Shown here one piece after another: positions 17,041 to 26,101 of a DNA stretch of 64,000 nucleotides. The notes under the pieces were generated by a model, which worked only from the letters and a program-made list of their open reading frames with translations, was not told where the DNA came from and did not search any database. Position 1 is the stretch's first letter. Every line of letters begins with the position of its first letter. Source of the stretch: a virus; the IMG/VR virus record IMGVR_UViG_3300031553_000354, positions 1 through 64,000 of that record. One strand, given 5' to 3'. The position numbers were made by a program, and so were the translations under genes.

Positions 17041-18066
17041 ATGAAAAGATTTAAACATAAGACGAAATCGGAAATTATTGAAATATGTAAGTTATATACT
17101 GGTGGATCATCAGCAAATGCACTATCTAAACAATTTAATGTGGGTGTGCGCAGTATTAATAGAATTTTGCATAATAATGGAATATCAGCGCATTATCCGA
17201 AGAAATCGATTGATGAAATAAAATTGATATGCAGATTATATGAAAATGGCACGAAAACAAAATATTTGGCTAGAAAATTTAATGTAGTTCAATCAACCAT
17301 AAGGCAAATTCTATATCGTAGTAATGTTCAAATTCGCCGGGATGATAAAACCCACGCTAAGAAATATGATATTGATGAACATTTTTTTGATATAATAAAT
17401 TCACCAGAAAAGGCATATTTTTTGGGGTTACTTTATGCAGATGGATATAATAACGAATCCAAAAATACTGTTGCTGTCCAACTCAAGGAATCAGATAAGC
17501 AGATATTAATTGATCTGAAAAAATTAATCAAAACTAATCGACCGCTATATTATGTTGTTTCAAATACATCATATGGAATAGCAAAATGTTGGAAATTAGT
17601 TATAACAAATAAACATATAAGCCAAAAATTGAACGAATTAGGATGTGTGCAAGCAAAAACATTTAAATTAACATTTCCTGAATGGCTTGAAGAAAATTTA
17701 TATCCTCATTTCATTAGAGGATATTTTGACGGCGATGGGTCGATTGGAATTTACAGAAAAACTCTTCATTTTAGTATTGTTGGTACCATTTCATTTTGTA
17801 ATTTTTTGAAACAATTATTTGCTGGTAACTTCAAAGTAAATTGCTGCATTTCGAAACGACATAAAAATCGAGATAATAATATTAGACAATTAGAAATTCA
17901 AGGCAATAGGCAAGCAATCAAAATTATGAATTGGCTTTATGATAATGCGACCATAAAATTAGAACGAAAATATCAAAAATATATTTCGATTTTTGATATG
18001 AGTATTGGAAAATATAGAGGAGAAAAATTATGTTCAGCCGCGATCTCAACAGTTGGAAAGCCATAG
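17041..18066 (+). CDS. Free-standing LAGLIDADG homing endonuclease with N-terminal HTH repeats
   Basis: A 341-residue homing endonuclease. Two N-terminal helix-turn-helix units (SANALSKQFNVGVRSINRIL and TKYLARKFNVVQSTIRQIL) lead into a two-motif LAGLIDADG core: AYFLGLLYADGY and FIRGYFDGDGSIG, with the acidic metal-binding residues present. The C-terminus IMNWLYDNATIKLERKY is typical of the group. It lies between two intact genes and its last 37 bases overlap the next gene's start, whose ribosome site AGGAGAAA is inside it. This is the usual pattern of an invading free-standing homing gene. It encodes no structural function. Confidence 0.85.
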   Translation: MKRFKHKTKSEIIEICKLYTGGSSANALSKQFNVGVRSINRILHNNGISAHYPKKSIDEIKLICRLYENGTKTKYLARKFNVVQSTIRQILYRSNVQIRRDDKTHAKKYDIDEHFFDIINSPEKAYFLGLLYADGYNNESKNTVAVQLKESDKQILIDLKKLIKTNRPLYYVVSNTSYGIAKCWKLVITNKHISQKLNELGCVQAKTFKLTFPEWLEENLYPHFIRGYFDGDGSIGIYRKTLHFSIVGTISFCNFLKQLFAGNFKVNCCISKRHKNRDNNIRQLEIQGNRQAIKIMNWLYDNATIKLERKYQKYISIFDMSIGKYRGEKLCSAAISTVGKP

Positions 18067-18374
18067 GCCGCTTCGTAAGTAGATGGCTTGGACGACCCGC
18101 GGCGCAAGTTATGAAAGAAAAATGGCCGCGTCGCATGGTTGGATTGGGTGCATTTGGCGCTTGGGCGGGATACCGAGGAATGCGAGGAGTAGTTTCTGGT
18201 TACGATATGATGGTTCAAAGTCCAGAAGATATGGCGAATCGGGCAAGAAATTATGGACTTTACGGAGACGAACAGTTTTTCAGGCGACAAGGGCGTATGC
18301 CATCGAACCATCTTGGCCATTCTGGTATAGGTCTTGCTTCTTGGAGATTAAGACACGGACGTCCATCATTATAA
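18030..18374 (+). CDS. Small Arg/Gly-rich protein
   Basis: A 114-residue basic protein with a weakly hydrophobic centre (VGLGAFGAWAGYRGMRGVV) and several RR/GR pairs. It resembles in style the proteins at 15659 and 18584 but has no recognised domain. GAGGAGAAAAATT upstream of ATG 18030 is a good ribosome site. The start falls inside the 3' end of the LAGLIDADG gene, so it was probably the direct neighbour of the gene at 16578 before that element arrived. Confidence 0.6.
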   Translation: MFSRDLNSWKAIGRFVSRWLGRPAAQVMKEKWPRRMVGLGAFGAWAGYRGMRGVVSGYDMMVQSPEDMANRARNYGLYGDEQFFRRQGRMPSNHLGHSGIGLASWRLRHGRPSL

Positions 18375-18415
18375 GGTAATGAATATGAATCCACAATCTG
18401 ATGAAGGATCAGACT

Positions 18416-18574
18416 ATGATAGATGGAATTATAATTGCCGCCGCAATAATTATCTGGGATATTACCCGAGATTGCATAATTGTTCCTCGCAGAGTGGACA
18501 AAAAAGTTGGAACACGTATAGAAAAACTGGAAACGAAAATGGATAAGATATTGAAGAAAATGGAGCTACATTAG
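18416..18574 (+). CDS. 52-aa protein with membrane helix and coiled coil
   Basis: ATG 18416 (with AAGGA seven bases upstream, and an in-frame ATG at 18401) encodes a hydrophobic helix (IIIAAAIIIW), a basic junction (VPRRVDKK) and a heptad-like helix (RIEKLETKMDKILKKMEL). This is a sensible single-pass membrane topology with a cytoplasmic coiled coil. The next gene starts ten bases after its stop. An alternative ORF in another frame here is Asn/Tyr-rich and less convincing. Confidence 0.5.
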   Translation: MIDGIIIAAAIIIWDITRDCIIVPRRVDKKVGTRIEKLETKMDKILKKMELH

Positions 18575-18583
18575 GAGATAATC

Positions 18584-19423
18584 ATGCTGGGATTTTTAGC
18601 GACGTCATTGATGTACATGAACTTGACGAAATCAAGATCACTTTTCAATACGGCCATGACTGGAAGTCCGGGAATTGTAGGAATGCGATGGCTCGGCGCC
18701 GGCAAATGGTATGATCCGCTCAAATACGCTAAAGGTCTTTTACTTCCTGGCGGGAAGCCGCGGACTGATATTTTTGCCATAAATCCAGAAGGTCGAATAG
18801 GAACAGTATTAACTAGGGGATTCGCCGGCTTAGCAGAACGATTTCCAAGTCCATGGAGTAGAGGCATGGCAACCATGACTGGGGCTCCAATTGGTGGAGG
18901 CCTCCGGTTTGGCGCATTTACCGGAGGAGGAATGATTTCTGCTGGAGAGGCGACAGCTGTCAGAACGGGTTTATCCAAAATGAATTATAAACATTTACTA
19001 AAAATGACAGAGGCGGATGCTGGAAAATTATTAATGAGAACAGCGCCACATAGTCTTACAGTTGCTGGAGCAAAAGGATTGGCCCCATCTTTAGTCAGCA
19101 GTGCCAAGATGGCTGGAAGATTGAAAATCGTAGGTGGGGTTGCCGCACCATTAAATTATTTAGTTTGGGGGTGGCTATTTGGCACATTGGCATATGGCGT
19201 TGGTCGAGGAATTGGCGCTGTTGCTGGTGCAGTCCAAACATCAGCCGAACGAGCAGTTGGCCAAATCCGAAGCTTAGAATTTGGCGGAGGTGCGGCTCCA
19301 GCATTTCAAACCAGATTAGCGATTACTGAAAGACAAAGGGCAGTCCAAGAAATCGGAAGACATAATCTGAATGCAAGAAGACTTCTTGGGAATGAGGGAC
19401 GACAAATGGCAGATATTTACTAA
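18584..19423 (+). CDS. Gly/Ala-rich hydrophobic protein, possible virion-internal protein
   Basis: A 279-residue protein with no recognised catalytic motif. It has several hydrophobic Gly/Ala-rich stretches, the clearest being LNYLVWGWLFGTLAYGVGRGIGAVAGAV near residues 195-222, and conserved-looking Arg-rich links. The composition resembles the N-terminal region of the giant protein at 42180, so it may be a membrane-active or ejected virion protein. TTAGGAGATAATC is a good ribosome site before the ATG. Decayed endonuclease sequence lies directly after its stop. Confidence 0.55.
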   Translation: MLGFLATSLMYMNLTKSRSLFNTAMTGSPGIVGMRWLGAGKWYDPLKYAKGLLLPGGKPRTDIFAINPEGRIGTVLTRGFAGLAERFPSPWSRGMATMTGAPIGGGLRFGAFTGGGMISAGEATAVRTGLSKMNYKHLLKMTEADAGKLLMRTAPHSLTVAGAKGLAPSLVSSAKMAGRLKIVGGVAAPLNYLVWGWLFGTLAYGVGRGIGAVAGAVQTSAERAVGQIRSLEFGGGAAPAFQTRLAITERQRAVQEIGRHNLNARRLLGNEGRQMADIY

Positions 19424-19575
19424 TGAAATATAATTACAAACTAAATCCAGATGGGAATTAAAAACCAACGGAAATAAACAAACTCGAGAAATTATGAATT
19501 GGCCATATTGCGATTCTATTTATTATCTTGCGAGGAAATATGATAAATATTTGCAATTCAAACGAAAGTTATTCA
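19424..19575 (+). pseudogene. Decayed C-terminus of a LAGLIDADG homing endonuclease
   Basis: This stretch has no intact gene, but from TGG 19452 one frame reads WELKTNGNKQTREIMNW followed by PYCDSIYYLARKYDKYLQF. It aligns with the end of the endonuclease at 17041 (LEIQGNRQAIKIMNWLYDNA then LERKYQKY). An upstream piece in another frame (MKYNYKLNPDGN) looks like preceding endonuclease sequence after a frameshift. It is therefore the leftover 3' end of a second homing endonuclease, lodged between intact genes. Confidence 0.65.
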
Positions 19576-19588
19576 TAAGGAGATTGTT

Positions 19589-20440
19589 ATGCCACAAAAT
19601 CTTGATCAAAAAATAAAACGGGCACATGACGAAGTGCTCTATCCCACTGTATTAGTTAGAACAAAAAATGCGAGTGGTTCGGGAACCGTTCTTTATTCGA
19701 AACTAAAAGATGAATCTAAATCAGAATATGAAACATATGTTTTGACAAATCATCATGTTATTGATGATTGTATTAAAGTTTCGAAAGAATGGGATCCAAT
19801 GTTGGAAGCGGAAATAAAAAAAGAAACTAGATCAACTGTCAATGTTGAATTTTATCGATATAAACATTATTCAAGATGCATTGGAAGGTTTTCCGTTGAA
19901 GGCGATATAGTTACCTATAATAAGGATTATGACGTTGCTTTGCTAAAACTGCGTTCAGTAGAAAAAGTAGCTTCCGTCGCGCATTTATATTTGTCTGACA
20001 TAAAAGATATTCATGTCTTTGATAAAGTCGTAGCTTGTGGCTGCCAATTAGCACATCCTCCAATCCATACTCGCGGAGAAATTATGTATATGGATGATGA
20101 AATTGAAAATTACAATTTTTGGCTTTCCAATGCCCAAATTATATTTGGTTCGAGTGGCGGAGGAATTTATCTTGACAAAAATGGTAAACATGAATTTATC
20201 GGAATTCCATCTCGCATAGCAATTAGTGGATGGGATGATGCTGTCACCCATATGGGATATTTTATTCCCATAGATCGAATATTTAGTTGGCTTAAAGAAG
20301 AATTTTATCATTTTATTTACGATTCGAAGGTAGATGCCAAAAAATGTGAAAAATTACGGGAAAAGAAAAAGTTGGCAATGAAGAAATCATATCTGGAAAA
20401 GCAAAAATCGGAATTAAATGACGATGACGAAGATGAATAA
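19589..20440 (+). CDS. Trypsin-like serine protease
   Basis: A chymotrypsin-fold protease. The triad is visible in order: His56 in YVLTNHHVI, Asp115 in DYDVALLKL and Ser189 in FGSSGGGIY, with GSGTVLYS as an early strand and FIGIPSRIA after the active serine. The last ~50 residues form a Lys/Glu-rich helix with an acidic end (DDDDEDE). There is no signal peptide, so it acts inside the cell or particle. AAGGAGATTGTT precedes the ATG. TAATG coupling to a beta-grasp protein and then the terminase suggests a late gene. It could process virion proteins or host proteins. Confidence 0.82.
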   Translation: MPQNLDQKIKRAHDEVLYPTVLVRTKNASGSGTVLYSKLKDESKSEYETYVLTNHHVIDDCIKVSKEWDPMLEAEIKKETRSTVNVEFYRYKHYSRCIGRFSVEGDIVTYNKDYDVALLKLRSVEKVASVAHLYLSDIKDIHVFDKVVACGCQLAHPPIHTRGEIMYMDDEIENYNFWLSNAQIIFGSSGGGIYLDKNGKHEFIGIPSRIAISGWDDAVTHMGYFIPIDRIFSWLKEEFYHFIYDSKVDAKKCEKLREKKKLAMKKSYLEKQKSELNDDDEDE

Positions 20441-20649
20441 TGAAATTCAGATTTGCTAAAAGAATATGTAATTGGGAATTGCTAACGATTGATGTCCCGG
20501 GTGAAAATTGTACGGTCGAAAAATTTTTTGATTCGCTCAATTTGTCTATTGAAGATTGGGATGTTTTCATAAATGGCTTACCAACATCTCCTGAAAATAT
20601 TTTAAAAGAAACAGATAATATTGTTTTGCTTTCAAAACTTGGTATATAA
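20440..20649 (+). CDS. Small beta-grasp (ubiquitin/MoaD-like) protein
   Basis: A 69-residue protein with the strand-helix-strand pattern of beta-grasp folds: WELLTIDVPG, a helix around VEKFFDSL, then DVFINGLP and DNIVLLSKLGI. The N-G turn and the D-N-I-V-L-L strand resemble ThiS/MoaD and phage tail-assembly I-type proteins. It ends in KLGI rather than diglycine, so conjugation is not supported. It is fused by TAATG to the serine protease and directly abuts the terminase start codon. The fold is a by-eye inference and the function is unknown. Confidence 0.5.
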   Translation: MKFRFAKRICNWELLTIDVPGENCTVEKFFDSLNLSIEDWDVFINGLPTSPENILKETDNIVLLSKLGI

Positions 20650-22530
20650 ATGTCATTTGAAAAATCAGAAGCTAGAAAAAAATTAACATTATTAAAAAGT
20701 TTAACTCCAGAACAATTAAAATCCGCGAAATTAACACAGCGCGATATAGATTATCTTGAAACATTGTTGGATCCAATAAAATGGGTAAAAACGAATCTTA
20801 AAAATCCAGAGGATCCGACCAAAAATTTTGTACCTTATGTGACCCAAGAATATATTATTTCAGAGGAAGCATCTAAAGTTGCAGTGCGAACTTCAAGGCG
20901 TACTGGAAAAACCGTAGGTATAGCAGCAAAAGCAATTTATTTAGCTTATACTGAACCCAATACTCCAATTTTATTTGTAGCTCCGTATCAAGCTCAAATC
21001 CAAGAAATTTTTAGAGACATACAATTATTAATTTCGGATACACCTCTGCGAGATTCAGTAAAACGTTCCATAGAACATCCTTTCTATCAAATTCATTTAA
21101 AAAATGGCTCTACTCTGTTTGGAATGACTGCTGGAGCCAAATCAAGCAGAAGAGGCACGGTTGTTCGAGGGCAAGGAGCAAAATATCTTTTTCTTGATGA
21201 ATTTGATTTTCTTCCGGAAGATGCCATTGCAGCAACATTGATCATTATGAAATCTAGAAAAGATTCTCATCTGTTTGTTACATCCAATCCATCCGGAGCT
21301 CGTTCATATTTTTATCAATGGTGTACATTTCCGGAAAAGCATGGATTTGCCACCAGACATTTTGGAAAAAAATACATACCAAATTGGACTGAAGAAGATG
21401 ATAAATTTTACAAGGAAAACTATTCCACAAATGCTTGGTATAGAGAGATCCTTGGAGAATTTGGCGAAGAAATGGTCGGAGTATTTCCACATCGATTTAT
21501 AGACCTTTCATTGTTTGAATATGATCATAACATGTTGGCGTATAATCAACAAAACGCATATGTCTTAGGAGTAGATTGGAATGCATCCCAAATAGGAACA
21601 AAAATAGTTATTTTGGAATATATCAAGAACAAAGTTCCAACTCAATCAGATAAATTATTTTTGAAAACTATTAATGGAACAAGGGATGAATTAAATCGGC
21701 AGGAAAAAGTTAAAAAATACGACAGGCTATCTTGGGATTATTTTGTGAATAAATATCGCGTATTTAGAATATATTCAATTGAAGGCCAGCAGTACACGCA
21801 GACCGCCGCCGTTGATAAAATTCTTCGGTTATATAAAGAATATGATCCGGCATTTATCTATGTTGATCAAGGATATGGAGACGTCCAAATTGAATTATTG
21901 CTGAAAAAAGCTGTCGAATGGAAAGACAAAGCACTTGCAAAAAAGATTGTTGGATGCAATTTTAGCAGCACTATAGATGTCAAAGATCCATGGTCAAATA
22001 AACCGGTGAAAAAACGCCTTAAAAATTTTATGGTTAACTTGTCCGTACGAACCCTCGAAGGATATCAACTTGCTCTTCCTTATTCGGAAGACAATAAAGG
22101 GCTATTGATCGGCCAAATGAGAGATTATCGTGTTACAAAAGAAGGTCCAACTCCAACATATTCTTCTGAAAATGATCATTATTTGGATGCTCTTATGTTA
22201 GCAATTCTGGGATTTGAATCTAACTTTGGCGAACTTTCTTCTATTGGTAGAAAAAATGAACCAATTAAGATTCGAAAGTCGCGACTTCCTGTTATGGTAC
22301 AGCCAAAACAAAAGGAAAATAAAATTATGTGCCCCGCCACTCATAGTGGGTTATTGAAACCGTTTGCTGATGAAATGGGGCTTCCATATGAATATAAAGA
22401 AGGCACCATACCGGATCTCACATCAAAGCCACGATCAAAAACAAAAGTGAAACAATTTGCAAAACCATTTAGACGAAGATTCACGGGAATTCAAAGGAAA
22501 AAATGGCCACATTCTCGTTTAATGCCATAA
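20650..22530 (+). CDS. terL: Terminase large subunit
   Basis: The packaging motor that cuts and pumps DNA into the head. The N-terminal ATPase has a Walker A variant SRRTGKT (82-88), Walker B LFLDEFD (180-186) and a TSN coupling motif (211-213). The RNase H-like nuclease half starts at YVLGVDWN (Asp309) and continues through YVDQGYGD and a late SENDHYLDALMLA, which supply further acidic metal ligands. The length of 626 residues is within the usual range. No separate small subunit was recognised upstream. It overlaps the next gene by 28 bases. Confidence 0.95.
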   Translation: MSFEKSEARKKLTLLKSLTPEQLKSAKLTQRDIDYLETLLDPIKWVKTNLKNPEDPTKNFVPYVTQEYIISEEASKVAVRTSRRTGKTVGIAAKAIYLAYTEPNTPILFVAPYQAQIQEIFRDIQLLISDTPLRDSVKRSIEHPFYQIHLKNGSTLFGMTAGAKSSRRGTVVRGQGAKYLFLDEFDFLPEDAIAATLIIMKSRKDSHLFVTSNPSGARSYFYQWCTFPEKHGFATRHFGKKYIPNWTEEDDKFYKENYSTNAWYREILGEFGEEMVGVFPHRFIDLSLFEYDHNMLAYNQQNAYVLGVDWNASQIGTKIVILEYIKNKVPTQSDKLFLKTINGTRDELNRQEKVKKYDRLSWDYFVNKYRVFRIYSIEGQQYTQTAAVDKILRLYKEYDPAFIYVDQGYGDVQIELLLKKAVEWKDKALAKKIVGCNFSSTIDVKDPWSNKPVKKRLKNFMVNLSVRTLEGYQLALPYSEDNKGLLIGQMRDYRVTKEGPTPTYSSENDHYLDALMLAILGFESNFGELSSIGRKNEPIKIRKSRLPVMVQPKQKENKIMCPATHSGLLKPFADEMGLPYEYKEGTIPDLTSKPRSKTKVKQFAKPFRRRFTGIQRKKWPHSRLMP

Positions 22531-24461
22531 TTAATGCGATTAAGTCTTTCAGAAAAGATCCGGAGTATAGAAAGAAAAATACTCTTGGAGAAGAATCTGA
22601 ACGGAAAAAGCGAGTTACAGAAGGAAACAAAAAAGAAATTACCAGATTAATAAGTCCTTCTGTGAAAACTGTCCATTTGGGTATGGACGAATCGCCGTCA
22701 GAAATAAATAAAAAGCGAGAAGCCGAAAAACGCACAGCCAAAATAAACACCGCTAAATGGCTAATCAAATCTATTGATGACAAATTTAGTGATATAGATA
22801 AGCTAATTAATGATAGCGTATCTTCTGAAGGTGCACAATTTTACATATTATTTGATTCTGATAAATATCCATTAGTATCTGATGCGGTTTCATTTTTCAG
22901 CGATGGACAAAAAAACAACTTTATTGACTGGGATATGTATAATAGAGCCAAAGACAATTATTTTATTGAATTAAGAAGGACCGGAAAGCAGTATTCGAAA
23001 GCAATGCGCGAGGGCGGTTCTACCGTGATGTCAATTACACAACAAAGCGATAAAATTAAAAAAACTAACGTGATATTATTGGCATTTAAAGTTTTATTGG
23101 AACATCTAGAAAAATGGTTTTGGGGACTTCCAATTGTCGAGCAAATATGTAAAATTAAAGTTGCGGGAAAGCGATTGTTTAAATGTGACAAAAAAAGAAG
23201 TGCATATACTGGGCGAAATGGACAATTATATATTCCAAAATCTTACGTTACAAGCACAAGTTTGCAAGACGCGGGATTACTTATTTCCAATGCCAAGTAT
23301 ATATTAGAATATGTGCGGGGCGCGGCTTCGGGAGATGAGCAATATATTGAAGCCGAATGGGGGAAAAATAAACAAGTTTTTTTAATTAGTTATCTTCTTG
23401 AACCCACCAAAATGGTTTTTACCAATTCTGTTCATATAGCTTCTGGAATAACAGATGATGATCGAATAACTACTATTGGATCTCAATCTTTATTTTATTC
23501 GCCGGAATTACAAAAAGCTACAGCCAAAATTTCCGCAGATACTAAGGATCTGGAATTGCTTTTGCATGGTGAATATTTAGAGGAATTAGATAGAATATTG
23601 GGTAGAATTATCAAGATATTGCATGGATGGTATTTGGATCCGAGAACGTATTGTTGCCTAATTAATGCATTTGGCGGAATTAATCGAGCCGTGCCGGAAT
23701 GGTTAAAGACTATTAAATATGTTTTAGTTGCCGGAATGGTTTTCTGTGAATTAGAAATGGACTTAAATGAAAAGAAGTTAACAAATATTCTGAATCTATT
23801 AGTTACAAGCGCGATTGGTTCTATAATTAATTCATTAGGGAATTTTCTCAAAGGTTGGGTCAAGAAAAATGAAGTAAAGTTTATGAAATCTTTTTTGGCC
23901 GAAAAATCAAAATTCATGAAATGTTTGCCATTTGATCAATTGATAACGGAATTCGGTTTTTTCTTTGATGAAATGATTAATGATTTGGAAAATCTTTTGA
24001 GACAATATACGGAATATCTTACAATTTCAAATCTAAATTTTGGAATTTATGTAAATGATATAGAACGAAAACAGCGGCTCCAAGTATTGTACGAATTTGT
24101 AGATCGATTTATTAATGCATGGGATTGGGGTTATATATGTTCAGAGAATATTTCGAAATCGGATATAAGATCAACAATTGATAAAGAAAGATATGATCCT
24201 CCAAAAACCGAAGCCGATATAACAATATATGACAAAGATGCAGATGGAAATTTTACAGCCGAGAAAGCTGCGATACAGCCATTCGTATCCAAACGCGAAG
24301 CAAATTATTTTCTAAAGCACGTTTTAAATATTGATCAAGCTGTGGTTGATGAAGTCATGGCAATATATGAAGATCCAGTTCAAATTGCGAAATGCATGGA
24401 GGGATGGACAGAAGGTGATGTCCAAGCTCTGAAAGCCCAATTGAATAAAATTATAAAATGA
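22503..24461 (+). CDS. Hypothetical structural-region protein, 652 aa
   Basis: A long, mostly helical-looking protein between terminase and portal with no domain I recognise. The N-terminal ~80 residues are highly charged (Lys/Glu rich). The middle has aromatic Trp-rich segments (WFWGLPIVEQICK, HGWYLDPRTYCC) and the end is acidic. Its position suggests a head, portal-associated or packaging-accessory role. It starts within the terminase 3' end and its stop overlaps ATG 24458 as ATGA. A portal-like or scaffold function cannot be demonstrated from the sequence. Confidence 0.6.
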   Translation: MATFSFNAIINAIKSFRKDPEYRKKNTLGEESERKKRVTEGNKKEITRLISPSVKTVHLGMDESPSEINKKREAEKRTAKINTAKWLIKSIDDKFSDIDKLINDSVSSEGAQFYILFDSDKYPLVSDAVSFFSDGQKNNFIDWDMYNRAKDNYFIELRRTGKQYSKAMREGGSTVMSITQQSDKIKKTNVILLAFKVLLEHLEKWFWGLPIVEQICKIKVAGKRLFKCDKKRSAYTGRNGQLYIPKSYVTSTSLQDAGLLISNAKYILEYVRGAASGDEQYIEAEWGKNKQVFLISYLLEPTKMVFTNSVHIASGITDDDRITTIGSQSLFYSPELQKATAKISADTKDLELLLHGEYLEELDRILGRIIKILHGWYLDPRTYCCLINAFGGINRAVPEWLKTIKYVLVAGMVFCELEMDLNEKKLTNILNLLVTSAIGSIINSLGNFLKGWVKKNEVKFMKSFLAEKSKFMKCLPFDQLITEFGFFFDEMINDLENLLRQYTEYLTISNLNFGIYVNDIERKQRLQVLYEFVDRFINAWDWGYICSENISKSDIRSTIDKERYDPPKTEADITIYDKDADGNFTAEKAAIQPFVSKREANYFLKHVLNIDQAVVDEVMAIYEDPVQIAKCMEGWTEGDVQALKAQLNKIIK

Positions 24462-24622
24462 ATAAATTTAATCAGGACAATAATCAAAATTATTATTTAA
24501 ATTTTAAAGAAACAACACGATTTTTGTTGCGAAAGTGAATGATCTGTTAAATAATACTAATGAATTGACGAAAAATTGGTCTATTCAAATATTTGGTACC
24601 AAATTTGGAATAGGAGCCACGT
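24458..24622 (+). other. Probably disrupted 5' end of the portal gene
   Basis: ATG 24458, overlapping the previous stop as ATGA, opens a 26-codon frame ending at TGA 24536 that is in the same frame as the portal. A second frame then stays open for 30 codons from GTG 24535 to TAA 24625 (ending KFGIGATY). From 24614 the portal frame is open again. Two compensating one-base indels would join all three into one portal N-terminus. They could be assembly errors or a real lesion. No other gene is seen here. Confidence 0.4.
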
Positions 24623-26047
24623 ATTAAAAAATTCTTTGTTTTCAATCCAAAACAAAAAATCCGTGACAAAGTAAGAACGAGACAATCTGCAGTCGGGAAA
24701 TTTCTGTATGCTCTCGCAAACAGATTCCAGCGAACTAAATTTGAATCTCCAGAATATAATTTTTTTATCATTAGGGATGCTCTTAATGAGGAAAGCTTGT
24801 TCCGGAGAGCTGTTGATAAATATCAAGAGCAAATCTGGAAAAATGGCTGGAAATTCACAGGGAAAAATTCAAGAACTCTCAAATTGGTAAAAAAGAGATT
24901 TCGGGAAATGGAAGTTGTCACCGGCATTTCCATTCAGGAATTATTTGAAAGAATAAGCCGGCAATTAATAACATTTTCGAATTGCATGGTCATCAAGGTT
25001 AGAAACAAGAATTCTACCTCAGCTCACGCTTACAGAACATTTGATGGAAAATTGCGCCAACCGGTGGCCGCATATTTTGTTCAGCCTATGGAATATATGC
25101 AGATTCATCGGGACGAAGCAGGAAATATTAAGAAATATAGACTGGGTTCAGATCCTGACAAAGACTGGATACCAGAAGATGTTATACATATATTAGTTCA
25201 TAAACACGAAGGCTATGCATTCGGAACTCCGATGGTTGTCCCTGTGATGGATGATATCCTATCACTGAGACAAGTTGAAGAAAATCTTCAAGTCCTGGTG
25301 TTCCAGCACGCCATACCTCTTTATCATTTTATAATTGGCACCGAAGCGGAAGAAGGACATACTGATGAAATTGACGAACTGAACGCCCAAGTTGAGCAGA
25401 TGCCCACTTATGGCTCTCTTACAACTACCAATAGAGTAAAGATTGATGTGTTAGGTGCGCGGCGGGAATCCATGGATTTAGAGCCCATACTTGATTATTG
25501 GATGAATAGAGTTTTGGGTGGATTTGGAATGTCAAGTGTTTCTTTTGGTCGTCCTGATACCGCAAATAGAGGCACTGCAACCACTGTAATTAAAGAATTT
25601 CAAACGACCACCGCGATGTTTCAAAGAGCTATTAAACATGCGGTGGAATTTCATATAATCCGTGAAATCTTGGAAGAAGCCGGATATAATTACTTAACTC
25701 TTAAGGATCGTGATAGAGTTGAACTTTATATACCGGAAGTGGACCTCGACGAACAAATAAAGAGAGAGGTTCATGAAGCATATAAATACGAACATAATTC
25801 GATTAGCGAAGCCGAAATGCGAATTGGATTAGGGATGGATCCCATCGATGATGAGAATCGGAAATATATGTATACATGGCTCGTAAGAATTCCATTGGCA
25901 TTGGTTGGCTCCGGAGATGAAACATTGGCATCTTACCCTAGTCTTGCCGAAATTTATGGACTTGGCTCGAAAGAGACCAATAATCTCGAATCCCCCTCTA
26001 ACCAACATGGAACAAAACCCGTCAAGGGGAAGCCAAAAAATGATTGA
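24623..26047 (+). CDS. Portal protein (true start uncertain)
   Basis: Forms the twelve-fold ring through which DNA passes. The body has portal-like features: FVQPMEYMQIHRDEAGNIKKY, DVIHILVHK, TPMVVPVMDDILSLRQVEENL helices, then the stem and wing region and a charged tail. The frame is open from 24614 and reads smoothly from KKFFVFNPKQ, but has no ATG, GTG or TTG start before TTG 24797, which would remove ~58 residues that look portal-like. ATT 24623 is given only as the left limit. The real start is probably at 24458 with frame breaks. The protease-scaffold gene follows. Confidence 0.8.
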   Translation: MKKFFVFNPKQKIRDKVRTRQSAVGKFLYALANRFQRTKFESPEYNFFIIRDALNEESLFRRAVDKYQEQIWKNGWKFTGKNSRTLKLVKKRFREMEVVTGISIQELFERISRQLITFSNCMVIKVRNKNSTSAHAYRTFDGKLRQPVAAYFVQPMEYMQIHRDEAGNIKKYRLGSDPDKDWIPEDVIHILVHKHEGYAFGTPMVVPVMDDILSLRQVEENLQVLVFQHAIPLYHFIIGTEAEEGHTDEIDELNAQVEQMPTYGSLTTTNRVKIDVLGARRESMDLEPILDYWMNRVLGGFGMSSVSFGRPDTANRGTATTVIKEFQTTTAMFQRAIKHAVEFHIIREILEEAGYNYLTLKDRDRVELYIPEVDLDEQIKREVHEAYKYEHNSISEAEMRIGLGMDPIDDENRKYMYTWLVRIPLALVGSGDETLASYPSLAEIYGLGSKETNNLESPSNQHGTKPVKGKPKND

Positions 26048-26082
26048 AAAACGAAACTCAAAAACAATTAACCTATTCTATT

Positions 26083-26090
26083 AAGGAGGT
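26083..26090 (+). promoter_or_regulatory. Strong ribosome binding site deciding a TTG start
   Basis: AAGGAGGT lies eleven bases before TTG 26102 and no ATG or GTG in the right frame is close by. It is the main reason to accept TTG as the start of the protease-scaffold gene. Confidence 0.6.
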
Positions 26091-26101
26091 GAGATAGCGA
26101 A

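Noticed and set aside
17041-18066. LAGLIDADG gene as part of an intron
   Set aside because: The genes on both sides look complete and are not halves of one protein, so a free-standing element fits better.
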